Below are positions 1-8,231 of a stretch of 64,000 nt of DNA, piece after piece (positions within the stretch are counted from its first letter, which is position 1; every line of letters begins with the position of its first letter). The DNA is from Butyrivibrio sp. INlla14. GTDB lineage: Bacteria; Bacillota; Clostridia; Lachnospirales; Lachnospiraceae. A program made the translations under genes and the position numbers. The DNA lies in assembly GCF_900102515.1 (NCBI RefSeq), contig NZ_FMVS01000016.1, forward strand, positions 1-64,000, written 5' to 3'. The notes under the pieces were generated by a model. That model saw only the letters and a list, made by a program, of their open reading frames with translations. It did no database searches and was not told the origin of the DNA.

Positions 1-154
1 CTTACACGAAAATAACTGAAAGGCGTAGATTCATATAAACAAGTCAAGAGAGTAGAACTAGAGGCCTTACACGAAAAATAAGCGTAGCCGTAATTTCATG
101 CATCCAGCCTTCTCCAGCCTGCCACAGAACAGTTGATGGCTGCGGGCGTGGCGG

Positions 155-460
155 GCAGTATTGCGGTGTAGCTGGAGCGTTTGTGAATCCGCGACCGGGC
201 TTCAAAAGAGTAAGCTGAGCTGCAAAAATGCTAAAGCTGCGAGACATTCGCACGGAGGAGATAATGCATGAGGCTTTGAAACGAAGACTAGTTTTCTGCT
301 TATGGTTCACTAGGATTTGAACCATAGAAAACTAGTCAGAGGAGCAAAGCCCATGCATTACGACGAAGGTGAAGCGAGCAGATTTAGCATTTGCAGCTCA
401 GCGCTCACTTACAGCACAAAAACAGCGGATGCGCAAACACCCTGCGGCACCAAATACTGC
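155..460. repeat. Large imperfect palindrome (long inverted repeat)
   Basis: Nested arms pair along about 300 bp. Read directly: 286-297 with 326-337 (12 bp perfect), 302-309 with 318-325 (8 bp, loop 310-317), 272-278 with 345-351 (7 bp), 262-270 with 352-360 (9 bp), 228-235 with 383-390 (8 bp) and 214-225 with 391-402 (12 bp). Looser outer pairing joins 178-193 with 425-440 (13/16) and 155-162 with 453-460. Minus-strand open frames across it look like by-products of the repeat. It ends 3 bp before a strong -35 box. It could be a MITE-like non-autonomous element or a structured RNA; the sequence alone does not decide. Confidence 0.85.
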
Positions 461-463
461 GGG

Positions 464-492
464 TTGACAATTCTTTGACGAAGTTTTATAGT
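464..492 (+). promoter_or_regulatory. Sigma-A promoter of the peptide transporter operon
   Basis: -35 TTGACA at 464-469, a 17-bp spacer, then -10 TATAGT at 487-492, close to consensus. The predicted leader (about 499-579) has two small hairpins, 502-520 (GGCGT/ACGCC) and one around 524-548, before AGGAGG at 563-568. Confidence 0.75.
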
Positions 493-579
493 GCTTATGT
501 GGCGTCCGAGGAGTACGCCGCGGTCGTAGACTCCACTTCAGGGAGCTACAATTCAATTAAATAGGAGGAAGATTTTAAC

Positions 580-2184
580 ATGATGAGAAAAAGACTTAAT
601 GGAAGGGCAGCAAGCTATCTTCTATCTGTCGTGTTAACAACGCTGACTGTTGCATTGAGCGGATGCTCAAGTGACAAGGCAGGAGATTCCCAGAATCAGA
701 GCGAGAACACAGGGGCAGGCACTGAAACAGTGACCAGCACAGAGACACCAGCTGCTGAGACTACGGATGATCTTTCCAAGCTTACTGTAGGAATACCTCA
801 GGACATTGATGGTCTTGACCCACACAACGCAACAGGGGCAGGAACAAGAGAAGTATTCTATAACATTTTTGAAGGCCTTGTTAAGGCTGATGAAAACGGT
901 AATCTTAACCCTGCTGTAGCCAGCGACTACCAGATTTCAGAGGACAGTACAACATACACTTTCACTCTTAGAGATGGCATCAAGTTCCACGACGGATCAA
1001 ACGTTACAGTAGAGGATATCAAATATTCCCTTGAACGTAACATGGGCGTAGATGGCAGCGAGCCACTTATCAAGGCCTATAGCAAGATTGACAGTGTAAA
1101 TGTAATTGATGACAGCCACGTAGAGGTTGTCCTTAAGGAAGCTGATTCAGATTTCCTGACACAGCTCACAGTTGCTATTATTCCAGCATCTAACGAGCAT
1201 CCTGAGACAACACCTATCGGAACTGGCCCATATATGTATGTTTCAAACTCACCACAGGAGAATTTCGTTGTTACAAGATTCGACGATTATTGGGGAGAGA
1301 AGGCATATATCAAGGACGTTGTTTTCAAGATCGAAGCTAATATGGACGCTATCGTAATGGATCTTGAGGGCGGCTCTATTGATATGATGGCTCGTGTTAC
1401 ACCAACACAGGTTGCACAGCTTTCAGACAAATTTGAGGTTTATGAGGGAACAATGAACCTTGTTCAGGCTCTTTACCTCAACAATGCAGTTAAGCCTTTT
1501 GATGATGTAAGAGTTCGTCAGGCTCTTTGCTATGCTGTAGATCCACAGGGCATCATGGACTTTGTATCAGATGGTGCAGGAACAGAGGTTGGTTCAGCTA
1601 TGTTCCCTTCATTTAGCAAATACTACATGCCTGAACTTAACGACACCTACAACCTTGATACAACCAAGGCAAAAGAGCTTCTTACAGAGGCAGGATACCC
1701 AGATGGATTTGAGTTTACTATCACAGTTCCATCTAACTATGGTCAGCACGTAGATACAGCCCAGGTAATAGCTGAGCAGCTTAAAGAGATTGGCGTAACA
1801 GCAAACATCCAGGAAATTGAGTGGAATTCATGGGTTTCTGATGTATACAGTGGCAGACAGTACGAGGCTACAGTAGTAGGTATCGATGCTTCTACACTTT
1901 CAGCATCAGCACTTCTTTCAAGATATGTATCTGACAATGGCAAAAACTTCGTAAACTTTAATAGTGAAGCCTATGATACAGCTTATGCAAATGCTTCTGC
2001 AGCAACTGATGATGATACTAAGACTCAGTACTACAAAGAGTGCGAGACAATCCTTTCACAGGAAGCAGCAAGCGTTTATATTCAGGACCTTCCTGAATAT
2101 GTAGTCCTTAACAAGAAGTTTACAGGATATGTTTTCTATCCTCTCTATGTTCAGGATATTGCTAAGATCAGACCAGCGCAGTAA
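580..2184 (+). CDS. Peptide/nickel ABC transporter substrate-binding lipoprotein (SBP family 5)
   Basis: Captures an oligopeptide, dipeptide or metal-chelate ligand outside the membrane and delivers it to the permease pair encoded downstream. The 534-residue product has an N-terminal signal with lipobox LSGC (acylated Cys29), an acidic Ser/Thr/Glu-rich linker to about residue 65, then the family-5 fold starting at LTVGIPQDIDGLDPHNATG. Segments such as YTFTLRDGIKFHDG and PFDDVRVRQAL are family hallmarks. AGGAGG lies 11 bases before the ATG; an alternative ATG is the next codon. First gene of an operon with two permeases and two ATPases. The ligand cannot be read from sequence: DppA, OppA and NikA belong to the same family. 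Confidence 0.93.
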   Translation: MMRKRLNGRAASYLLSVVLTTLTVALSGCSSDKAGDSQNQSENTGAGTETVTSTETPAAETTDDLSKLTVGIPQDIDGLDPHNATGAGTREVFYNIFEGLVKADENGNLNPAVASDYQISEDSTTYTFTLRDGIKFHDGSNVTVEDIKYSLERNMGVDGSEPLIKAYSKIDSVNVIDDSHVEVVLKEADSDFLTQLTVAIIPASNEHPETTPIGTGPYMYVSNSPQENFVVTRFDDYWGEKAYIKDVVFKIEANMDAIVMDLEGGSIDMMARVTPTQVAQLSDKFEVYEGTMNLVQALYLNNAVKPFDDVRVRQALCYAVDPQGIMDFVSDGAGTEVGSAMFPSFSKYYMPELNDTYNLDTTKAKELLTEAGYPDGFEFTITVPSNYGQHVDTAQVIAEQLKEIGVTANIQEIEWNSWVSDVYSGRQYEATVVGIDASTLSASALLSRYVSDNGKNFVNFNSEAYDTAYANASAATDDDTKTQYYKECETILSQEAASVYIQDLPEYVVLNKKFTGYVFYPLYVQDIAKIRPAQ

Positions 2185-2305
2185 AAGATTTAGAAATACA
2201 CGTTTATCATTGGACATATAGCCCTGTAAACATGTACAATAAAATACAAGTGGAATCTTGCATTATGCAGGATTCATGAGAAAAATGTTTGGCGGGGAAT
2301 ACGAT

Positions 2306-3250
2306 ATGAAATACACATTAAAAAAGTTTATCTCAACAGTAGTTACTTTGGTTGTGGTTTCATTATGCGTATTCCTCGCTTTTAATGTTCTTCCAGGGGA
2401 CCCGGCCGTCAGAATGCTGGGACTTGAGGCATCCCCTGAACTTATTGAGCAGACAAGAGAGCGTATGGGCCTTAACGACCCGCTACTTGTCAGATATTTT
2501 AGATGGTTCTTTGCTTTTCTTCAGGGAGACTTTGGCACAAGCTATAGCTATAGCGTTTCCGTGGCAAGTCTCGTAGTCAAAAAGATCCCAATTACGCTTA
2601 CACTGGGGCTTTTGGCATTTCTTTTCACAGTACTGATTTCTATTCCCCTTGGAATACTTACAGCTAAATATGAAAACGGAATCCTGGACAGGACAATTAC
2701 CGTTATAAATCAGGTCATCATGGCCATTCCGCCTTTCTTTTCCGGAATCCTGATCACATTTGTGTTTGGCATGATATTTAAGCTGTTTACTCCAGGCGGA
2801 TTTATTTCATATACAGATGATTTTGGCGGATTTCTTAAGTATCTCTTTTTCCCATCCCTGGCGATAGCCCTTCCTAAGGTGGCTATGACCGTCAAGATGC
2901 TGAGGGGCAACCTTATCGATGAATCGGGAAAAGATTATGCGAGAACCGCATATAGCAGAGGAAATAACACCAATGGTGTTCTATATAGACATGTTCTTAA
3001 AAACGCTATGATACCAGTCATTACCTTCCTGGGCATGGCTCTTGCAGACATGGTGGCTGGAAGTATCGTAATAGAACAGGTTTTCAATATTCCAGGTATC
3101 AGCAGAATTCTCCTTAGCAGCATCAGTAACAGGGATTACCCAGTGGTTGAGGCAATTATCATGGGAATCGCTACAATCGTTATTGTGATCAACTTTCTTG
3201 TGGACGTGATCTACAGGATCATCGACCCTAGAATCAGCATAGAAGATTGA
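2306..3250 (+). CDS. Peptide/nickel ABC transporter permease (DppB/NikB family)
   Basis: Inner-membrane permease forming half of the translocation pore. The open frame extends upstream to 2258, but ATG 2306 is preferred because a GGCGGGGA ribosome site precedes it and the product then starts with MKYTLKKF and the first membrane helix. About 314 residues with six hydrophobic segments; the early LPGDPAVRMLG and the cytoplasmic coupling loop (YARTAYSRGNNTNGVLYRHVLKNAMIP, about residues 210-237) are family signatures. It lies 121 bases after the binding-protein gene. The segment between it and the second permease gene is unusually long and contains a microprotein gene. Confidence 0.92.
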   Translation: MKYTLKKFISTVVTLVVVSLCVFLAFNVLPGDPAVRMLGLEASPELIEQTRERMGLNDPLLVRYFRWFFAFLQGDFGTSYSYSVSVASLVVKKIPITLTLGLLAFLFTVLISIPLGILTAKYENGILDRTITVINQVIMAIPPFFSGILITFVFGMIFKLFTPGGFISYTDDFGGFLKYLFFPSLAIALPKVAMTVKMLRGNLIDESGKDYARTAYSRGNNTNGVLYRHVLKNAMIPVITFLGMALADMVAGSIVIEQVFNIPGISRILLSSISNRDYPVVEAIIMGIATIVIVINFLVDVIYRIIDPRISIED

Positions 3251-3295
3251 TACAAAAGCTAACATTATAGGGGAAAAGAAAGTTAGCAGGATAAA

Positions 3296-3409
3296 ATGTA
3301 TAATATTGGACTTTGTAAAATTTGTAAGCAAGGCTTGCTTGAGATAGTCAAAGACGAAAAGACAAATAAAATATATATTTGTTGTGATGAGTGCGAGGCG
3401 GAGAAATAA
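3296..3409 (+). CDS. Zinc-ribbon microprotein or gene remnant, 37 residues
   Basis: A short open frame between the two permease genes starts MYNIGLCKICKQGLLEI and ends YICCDECEAEK. The spaced CxxC pairs (CKIC and CDEC) with the intervening beta-hairpin-like segment are typical of a single zinc ribbon. An AGCAGG weak ribosome site lies a few bases upstream of the ATG. No homologue is named with certainty. It may be a functional small protein or the surviving 5' part of a longer Cys-rich gene, since the next 100 bases have no open frame. Codon use is ordinary. Too short for standard ORF length cut-offs. Confidence 0.5.
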   Translation: MYNIGLCKICKQGLLEIVKDEKTNKIYICCDECEAEK

Positions 3410-3518
3410 ATAGACTAAACTGGGATGTGGATATTTTTGAACATCACAACTAAACCTCCCATAGGCAGGTTTTAATAAGTGTTATATGAGCAGTCGAAAA
3501 TATCGGAATAAATAAGCA

Positions 3519-4334
3519 ATGAAAAATAAAATGATAAGAAAATTTTTAAAAAATCCATACCTTGTTATTGGCAGCATTATCATGGGAGTGATCCTCCTTA
3601 TGATAATTGTGGGCTTTTTCTGGATGCCTTACGAACCTACCAAGATGAGTGCCTCTGAGAAGCTTCAGGGGATTTCTTTTAAGCATCTCTTTGGAACTGA
3701 CAATATGGGACGTGATGTCTTTAGCAGAGTTATGTACGGTAGCAGAGTGACTCTTATGATCGCCATTGGCACCATCATAATCGGCGCGGGAGTTGGCACT
3801 GTGATAGGGGCTGTGACAGGTTACTACGGCGGAATGGTGGACGAGGTTACCATGAGGGTTATCGATGCTCTTTTTGCCTTCCCTAGTATTCTCCTGGCTC
3901 TTGTAATTGTCAGCGTATTTGGCGTTGGCTGGCCGCAGCTTGTGGCATCTCTTGGAATTGCTTTTGTCCCCAGTTTTGCCAGAATTGTAAGAGGAGAAGT
4001 CCTCAGGGTAAAAAATATGGATTATATCGAAAATGCAAGGCTTCAGGGAGTATCTGATGTCAGGATGATATTCCTGCACATACTGCCTAACATTAAGGGA
4101 GTCTTTGCATCTTCTATACTTATTGGCTTTAATAACGCAGTTCTTGCAGAGGCAGGACTTAGCTATTTAGGCGTTGGCTCTCAGCCGCCCTACGCAAGTC
4201 TTGGCCGAATGCTCTCAGATGCCCAGCAGTACATGTTTACAAGGCCTAGCTACGTGTTGTGCCCAGGTATTGTAATAGTTCTTATAGTTCTTGGCTTTGC
4301 ATTTTTAGGGGAGGGTATTAAGAGATGGGAATAA
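3519..4334 (+). CDS. Peptide/nickel ABC transporter permease (DppC/NikC family)
   Basis: Second pore subunit, partner of the permease at 2306. The 271-residue product has an N-terminal cytoplasmic stretch, a first helix, then HLFGTDNMGRDVFSRVMYGSR, the classic DppC-family signature, and five further membrane helices. The coupling loop is near residues 180-200 (ARLQGVSDVRMIFLHILPN). No good Shine-Dalgarno precedes the ATG, so expression may depend on readthrough or on an unrecognised signal. Its 3' end overlaps the first ATPase gene by 10 bases, indicating translational coupling. Confidence 0.92.
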   Translation: MKNKMIRKFLKNPYLVIGSIIMGVILLMIIVGFFWMPYEPTKMSASEKLQGISFKHLFGTDNMGRDVFSRVMYGSRVTLMIAIGTIIIGAGVGTVIGAVTGYYGGMVDEVTMRVIDALFAFPSILLALVIVSVFGVGWPQLVASLGIAFVPSFARIVRGEVLRVKNMDYIENARLQGVSDVRMIFLHILPNIKGVFASSILIGFNNAVLAEAGLSYLGVGSQPPYASLGRMLSDAQQYMFTRPSYVLCPGIVIVLIVLGFAFLGEGIKRWE

Positions 4335-5125
4335 TCCTCGATGTTACGGATCTTCACATAGAATTCCATGATTCCTCCACACCTGAAACTGCAGTTGAGG
4401 ACTTTGACCTGATGCTAGGAAAGGGCGAAATTGTAGGAATCGTGGGAGAATCTGGCTCAGGCAAGAGTATGAGTGCCCTTGCGATTGCAGGTCTTTTAAA
4501 CAGGCATGCCATCAGGAAGACAGGCAGAATCATGTTCAGAGGTCAGGACCTTCTAACCTGCGACAGGGCAGTTCTGCGTTCTTTTCAGGGAGATGAGATA
4601 TCAATCATCTTCCAGGAACCCATGACAAGTCTTAATCCTGTCAAAAGAATTGGCTGGCAGGTGGAGGAACCGCTTAGGATCCACCACCCTGAGATAAAAA
4701 AGAAAGAGCGCAAGGAGCGGGCAATTGCAATGCTGGGGGACGTGGGACTTGAGCATGCCGAGGAAGTTTACTACATGTATCCTCACGAATTGTCTGGCGG
4801 TATGAGGCAGAGAGTTATGATCGCTGCAGCCATGATAGGCAATCCTCAGATTCTTATTGCAGATGAGCCCACAACAGCCCTTGATGTCACAGTGCAGGCA
4901 CAGATTGTGGATCTTTTAAAGAAACTCAACAGGGAAAAGGGAACATCGATCATCTTCATTTCTCATGATCTTAGCCTTGTAAGCCAGCTCTGCGAAAGAG
5001 TTATCGTAATGCAGAAGGGCAATATCGTTGAGACTGGGGATACAGAAGCTATTTTCACAAGGCCCCGCCACAACTACACAAAAAAGCTTATTGCCGCAAT
5101 TCCCAAGATTGATCTGGGGGAGTGA
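4325..5125 (+). CDS. Peptide/nickel ABC transporter ATPase 1 (DppD/NikD-like)
   Basis: Cytoplasmic ATPase that energises the transporter. Walker A GESGSGKS is at about residues 41-48, the Q-loop is in IIFQEPMTSLNPVKRIG, the ABC signature is LSGGMRQR, Walker B is ILIADEPTTALD and the switch His is in FISHDLSLV. At 266 residues it lacks the roughly 60-residue C-terminal Cys-containing oligopeptide_HPY extension of true DppD/OppD proteins and is closer in length to NikD, so the ligand may not be a simple peptide. Overlaps the upstream permease gene by 10 bases and meets the next gene at a shared stop/start. Confidence 0.93.
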   Translation: MGIILDVTDLHIEFHDSSTPETAVEDFDLMLGKGEIVGIVGESGSGKSMSALAIAGLLNRHAIRKTGRIMFRGQDLLTCDRAVLRSFQGDEISIIFQEPMTSLNPVKRIGWQVEEPLRIHHPEIKKKERKERAIAMLGDVGLEHAEEVYYMYPHELSGGMRQRVMIAAAMIGNPQILIADEPTTALDVTVQAQIVDLLKKLNREKGTSIIFISHDLSLVSQLCERVIVMQKGNIVETGDTEAIFTRPRHNYTKKLIAAIPKIDLGE

Positions 5126-5943
5126 TGAGGGCTGATCATTGTCAAAAATGGAAAATAGATATTATGGAAAAAGAAAAAGTTCTAAGAGTAAGTAACCTGA
5201 ACGTCTTTTACAAGAACAGGAAGCACAAGCTCTTTTCAAAAACAGACAAAAAAATACAGGCTCTTTTCGATGTTTCTTTTGACATGGAAGAGGGAGAAGT
5301 GCTGGCAATAGCAGGGGAGTCGGGTTGCGGTAAATCAACCCTTGCAAGGGCTATTGTTGGCATCAACAAGGACTATCAGGGAAAGATTTGGCAGAAATAC
5401 AACAGACCCCAGATGGTCTTTCAGGACCCTTACAATTCCCTGAACCCTGCCAAGAAAATCGGCTGGCTTTTGGAGGAACCCCTTAAGGTTGATAAAGAGA
5501 GAAAGTGGACCAAAGAGGAGCGGAAAAAGAGAGTAGAAGAGATCATGGAGGAGATTGAGCTGCCACTTAGTATGCTGGATAGATTCCCTTCTCAGCTGTC
5601 AGGAGGCCAGAGGCAGAGAGTCTGCATAGGAATGGCTCTTATGCGGGAGCCCAAGCTTCTTATAGCTGATGAGCCGGTTTCTGCGCTGGATGTAACTATT
5701 CAGGCACAGATCATGGAGCTACTTCAGAACCTTCATAAGAAGCACGGAATCTCAATTATCTTTATCTCCCATGACCTTAGAGTCGTCTACCAGATCAGTG
5801 ACCATGTTATGGTCATGAAAAATGGCCGTGTTGTGGAGTACGGAGAGACCAAACAGCTCTACAAAAAGCCTCAGGCTGAGTATACAAGACAGCTCCTATC
5901 TGCCGCAGGTATCAGGAAGGATAAAGCAGCTGAAAATGCCTGA
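5125..5943 (+). CDS. Peptide/nickel ABC transporter ATPase 2 (DppF/NikE-like)
   Basis: Second ATPase of the same importer. Walker A GESGCGKS, signature LSGGQRQRV, Walker B LLIADEPVSALD and FISHDLRVV are all intact. Start is uncertain. ATG 5125 overlaps the upstream TGA by one base behind a close GGGGGAG, whereas ATG 5164 (MEKEKVLRVSN) gives the usual family N-terminus but has only a weak ribosome site. The remaining 260 residues are unaffected. It has no C-terminal HPY domain. An intrinsic terminator about 50 bases downstream closes the operon. Confidence 0.92.
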   Translation: MRADHCQKWKIDIMEKEKVLRVSNLNVFYKNRKHKLFSKTDKKIQALFDVSFDMEEGEVLAIAGESGCGKSTLARAIVGINKDYQGKIWQKYNRPQMVFQDPYNSLNPAKKIGWLLEEPLKVDKERKWTKEERKKRVEEIMEEIELPLSMLDRFPSQLSGGQRQRVCIGMALMREPKLLIADEPVSALDVTIQAQIMELLQNLHKKHGISIIFISHDLRVVYQISDHVMVMKNGRVVEYGETKQLYKKPQAEYTRQLLSAAGIRKDKAAENA

Positions 5944-5990
5944 AAATCTCTTCGAAATAGTACAGAACTGAATTATAAAAAGTATATTAA

Positions 5991-6037
5991 AAGTCTTAAA
6001 ATCCCATTAAACATGCCGGATTTTAGGGCTTTTTTTG
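5991..6037 (+). terminator. Intrinsic terminator of the ABC transporter operon
   Basis: Stem TAAAATCC (5997-6004) with GGATTTTA (6018-6025), extended outward with mismatches, followed by seven T at 6030-6036. Confidence 0.75.
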
Positions 6038-6048
6038 TATACTTATAT

Positions 6049-6075
6049 TAAGTATTATTGTGTTTTTTCCGATAT
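6049..6075 (+). promoter_or_regulatory. Sigma-28 (FliA/SigD)-like promoter
   Basis: TAAG at 6049-6052, exactly 15 bases, then TCCGATAT at 6068-6075. The sigma-28 consensus is TAAA-N15-GCCGATAA. It sits 43 bases before the start of the unknown gene at 6118 and no convincing sigma-A promoter is seen nearby. Confidence 0.55.
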
Positions 6076-6117
6076 ATCCTTTGAAAAACATGGATGTGAT
6101 CAGAAAGGACGAGGAGT

Positions 6118-6546
6118 ATGGCATTAGATAAACTTGGTGGTTATCTTAATAACTATAATGCTTACAATATACCTCCGGCAGTAGATAACAACGTTAAGGT
6201 AGGCGATTTAGAAAAGGTTCAGGTTCAGCCAAATGAGCAGCCAAAGAAGGAACTACAGCAGGAAGAACCTAAAAAGGGCCTTGACCTTACCGTTGAAGAA
6301 ATACCAGTCAGAGAGAATGCTTCAATTGAGAATATTGCTATTTCATTTGGACAGTATGACAGCTCCTCAATTGATCTTTTTGGCGAGAAGGGACTTGCAT
6401 CAGAGGATATGAAGCAGGCTATCTCTGGAATGCAGAAGGACAAGATCCTCCACGAGTATCAGTACTTTGTTGGCGGAAAGGATATGACTGGCAAGCAGAG
6501 CAACATTATCACTGGAACAGAAGATGGTTTAGTTATCAAGCTGTAA
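6118..6546 (+). CDS. Unknown protein, probably motility-regulon member
   Basis: The 142-residue soluble protein has no signal peptide or membrane segment. Residues 1-35 are Asn/Tyr-rich (LGGYLNNYNAYNIPP), about 36-60 are Gln/Glu/Lys-rich and probably disordered, and about 65-130 look folded (ENIAISFGQYDSSSIDLFG, MQKDKILHEYQYFVGG). I do not recognise a named domain. GAGGAG a few bases before the ATG gives a strong ribosome site. It is monocistronic: terminators bound it on both sides. The sigma-28-like promoter suggests co-expression with flagellar or chemotaxis genes, which is an inference from 12 promoter positions only. Confidence 0.8.
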   Translation: MALDKLGGYLNNYNAYNIPPAVDNNVKVGDLEKVQVQPNEQPKKELQQEEPKKGLDLTVEEIPVRENASIENIAISFGQYDSSSIDLFGEKGLASEDMKQAISGMQKDKILHEYQYFVGGKDMTGKQSNIITGTEDGLVIKL

Positions 6547-6572
6547 CATTTTTTATAATATGATTATTTCGG

Positions 6573-6602
6573 GAGACATCAAAAGGTGTCTCTTTTTCTT
6601 TT
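6573..6602 (+). terminator. Intrinsic terminator
   Basis: Eight-pair stem GAGACATC/GGTGTCTC (one G-T pair) with an AAAA loop, then a T-rich tract. Ends the transcript of the 142-residue protein gene. Confidence 0.85.
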
Positions 6603-6713
6603 GTCCTTTCTTATTTGATTTTGCCGTGGTATAAAGCGTTAGGATTTAGTATAATTAGGACAATGTGACAGAAAGTTTAGATACCCTTACATCTGCACAA
6701 GAAGGAGGCTTCT

Positions 6714-8222
6714 ATGGGGAACTATACTGATGGAAACACCAGGGTTTGCGGTCTTATTGGCAATCCTGTAAGACATACACTTTCACCGCTTATTCACAAT
6801 ATGCTGGCGGAGATTACGGGAATCAACATGGTGTATGTGCCATTTGAAGTTGAGACTGTAAATGTTGGAGACGCCATAAAGGGGGCTCTTGCTCTTGATA
6901 TAAAGGGGATGAACGTGACAATCCCTCATAAAAGCGAGGTTATTCCTTATCTTGAGGACATAGACCCTCTTGCCAAGGGAATTGGAGCAGTTAATGCCCT
7001 GGTTAGAACACCAAATGGCGGCTTCAAGGGCTATAATACGGATATGACAGGCCTTTACCGCGCCATGCTAGATGAAGGCGTTGAAATAGCCGGACAAACT
7101 GTGGTTATCCTGGGAGCTGGTGGCGTAGCAAGGCCAGCAGCTTTCCTCTGTGGCAGCAAGGGAGCCAAAAGGGTTTATATCCTTAACAGAACTTTTGACA
7201 GGGCTTTAGATGTGGCAGATGAAGTTAACAGGGCTCTTTTTGATATGAAAAGAGATGACCATATTACCGCAGATGGGATAAATGCCGCAGGAGAGGCCAT
7301 GGACTTTCCTGAGATAGTTCAGCCAATGCGCCTTGAGGACTACAAGGATCTATATCAGGAAAAAGAAAAATTCATAGCCCTCCAGTGCACTTCAGTAGGT
7401 CTTTTCCCGGATGTGAATAGCGCAGTTATTGAGGATATTGAGTTTTATCAGCATGTAAGTGCTGCTCTTGATATGGTCTACAGGCCAATTGATACCAAGT
7501 TTATGAAGCTTGCAAGGCAGGCTGGGGCTGTAGCTTACTCAGGCCTTAAGATGCTTCTGTATCAGGGAATTGATGCTTATGAACTCTGGTTTTCTGATGA
7601 ACTTACTGATGAAAATGGAAATCCTGTGCGCATTACCAAAGAGCAGGCAGATGATATCTACAAATCTCTTATCCTTGAAGTTACAGGAGCTCGCAACATA
7701 ATCCTTGAAGGCTTTATGGGAAGCGGCAAGACTACAGTTTCCCAGATACTTGCAGATAAGCTTAGCCTTGAAATGCTGGATACAGATGCCGCTATCGTGG
7801 AGGCTGAGGGCCGCAGCATCAACAAAATCTTTGCAGACGATGGCGAGGAAATATTCAGAGATATGGAGACAGCTCTTTTGGCTACTGCAGTTTCTGAGCA
7901 TTTCAGGGAGATGGTGATTTCCCTGGGAGGAGGTCTGGTCCTTCGCGAAGAGAACAGAGAAATGTTAAAAGAACTTGGCAAGGTTATCTACCTTAGAACC
8001 AGCCCAGAGACAGTTTACGAGCGCGTCAAATCTGACGATTCAAGACCACTTTTAAAGGGCGAAGATCCTCTCGGCAAGATCAAAAAGCTGCAGGCTGACA
8101 GGGGACCGGTTTATGAGTCTTGTGCGGACATCATAATCGATACCGACGATTTGACGCCAGAGGAAGTTGCTAGTAAAGTCTGCGAAATGGTACTTGGAGA
8201 CGGAGCTATAGGTCCATTTTGA
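6714..8222 (+). CDS. aroE-aroK: Bifunctional shikimate dehydrogenase / shikimate kinase (AroE-AroK fusion)
   Basis: Catalyses two consecutive steps of aromatic amino-acid synthesis: NADPH reduction of 3-dehydroshikimate and phosphorylation of shikimate. The AroE domain (about residues 8-295) has the substrate motif GNPVRHTLSPLIHN, the catalytic-Lys loop NVTIPHKSEV, the nucleotide loop LGAGGVARPA and the C-terminal GLKMLLYQGIDAYELW. After a short linker comes AroK (about 325-495) with P-loop GFMGSGKT (about 332-339), the shikimate-binding DTD and the SLGGGLVLRE loop. One open frame joins both, with no internal stop. AGGAGG sits six bases before the ATG. The pathway usually uses separate enzymes, so the order AroE then AroK in one chain is noteworthy. 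AroE carries an insert around residues 170-200. Confidence 0.93.
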   Translation: MGNYTDGNTRVCGLIGNPVRHTLSPLIHNMLAEITGINMVYVPFEVETVNVGDAIKGALALDIKGMNVTIPHKSEVIPYLEDIDPLAKGIGAVNALVRTPNGGFKGYNTDMTGLYRAMLDEGVEIAGQTVVILGAGGVARPAAFLCGSKGAKRVYILNRTFDRALDVADEVNRALFDMKRDDHITADGINAAGEAMDFPEIVQPMRLEDYKDLYQEKEKFIALQCTSVGLFPDVNSAVIEDIEFYQHVSAALDMVYRPIDTKFMKLARQAGAVAYSGLKMLLYQGIDAYELWFSDELTDENGNPVRITKEQADDIYKSLILEVTGARNIILEGFMGSGKTTVSQILADKLSLEMLDTDAAIVEAEGRSINKIFADDGEEIFRDMETALLATAVSEHFREMVISLGGGLVLREENREMLKELGKVIYLRTSPETVYERVKSDDSRPLLKGEDPLGKIKKLQADRGPVYESCADIIIDTDDLTPEEVASKVCEMVLGDGAIGPF

Positions 8223-8231
8223 GAAAGAAAT

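Noticed and set aside
44..325. 93-residue minus-strand frame
   Set aside because: It lies across the large palindrome and has no ribosome site or protein-like composition.
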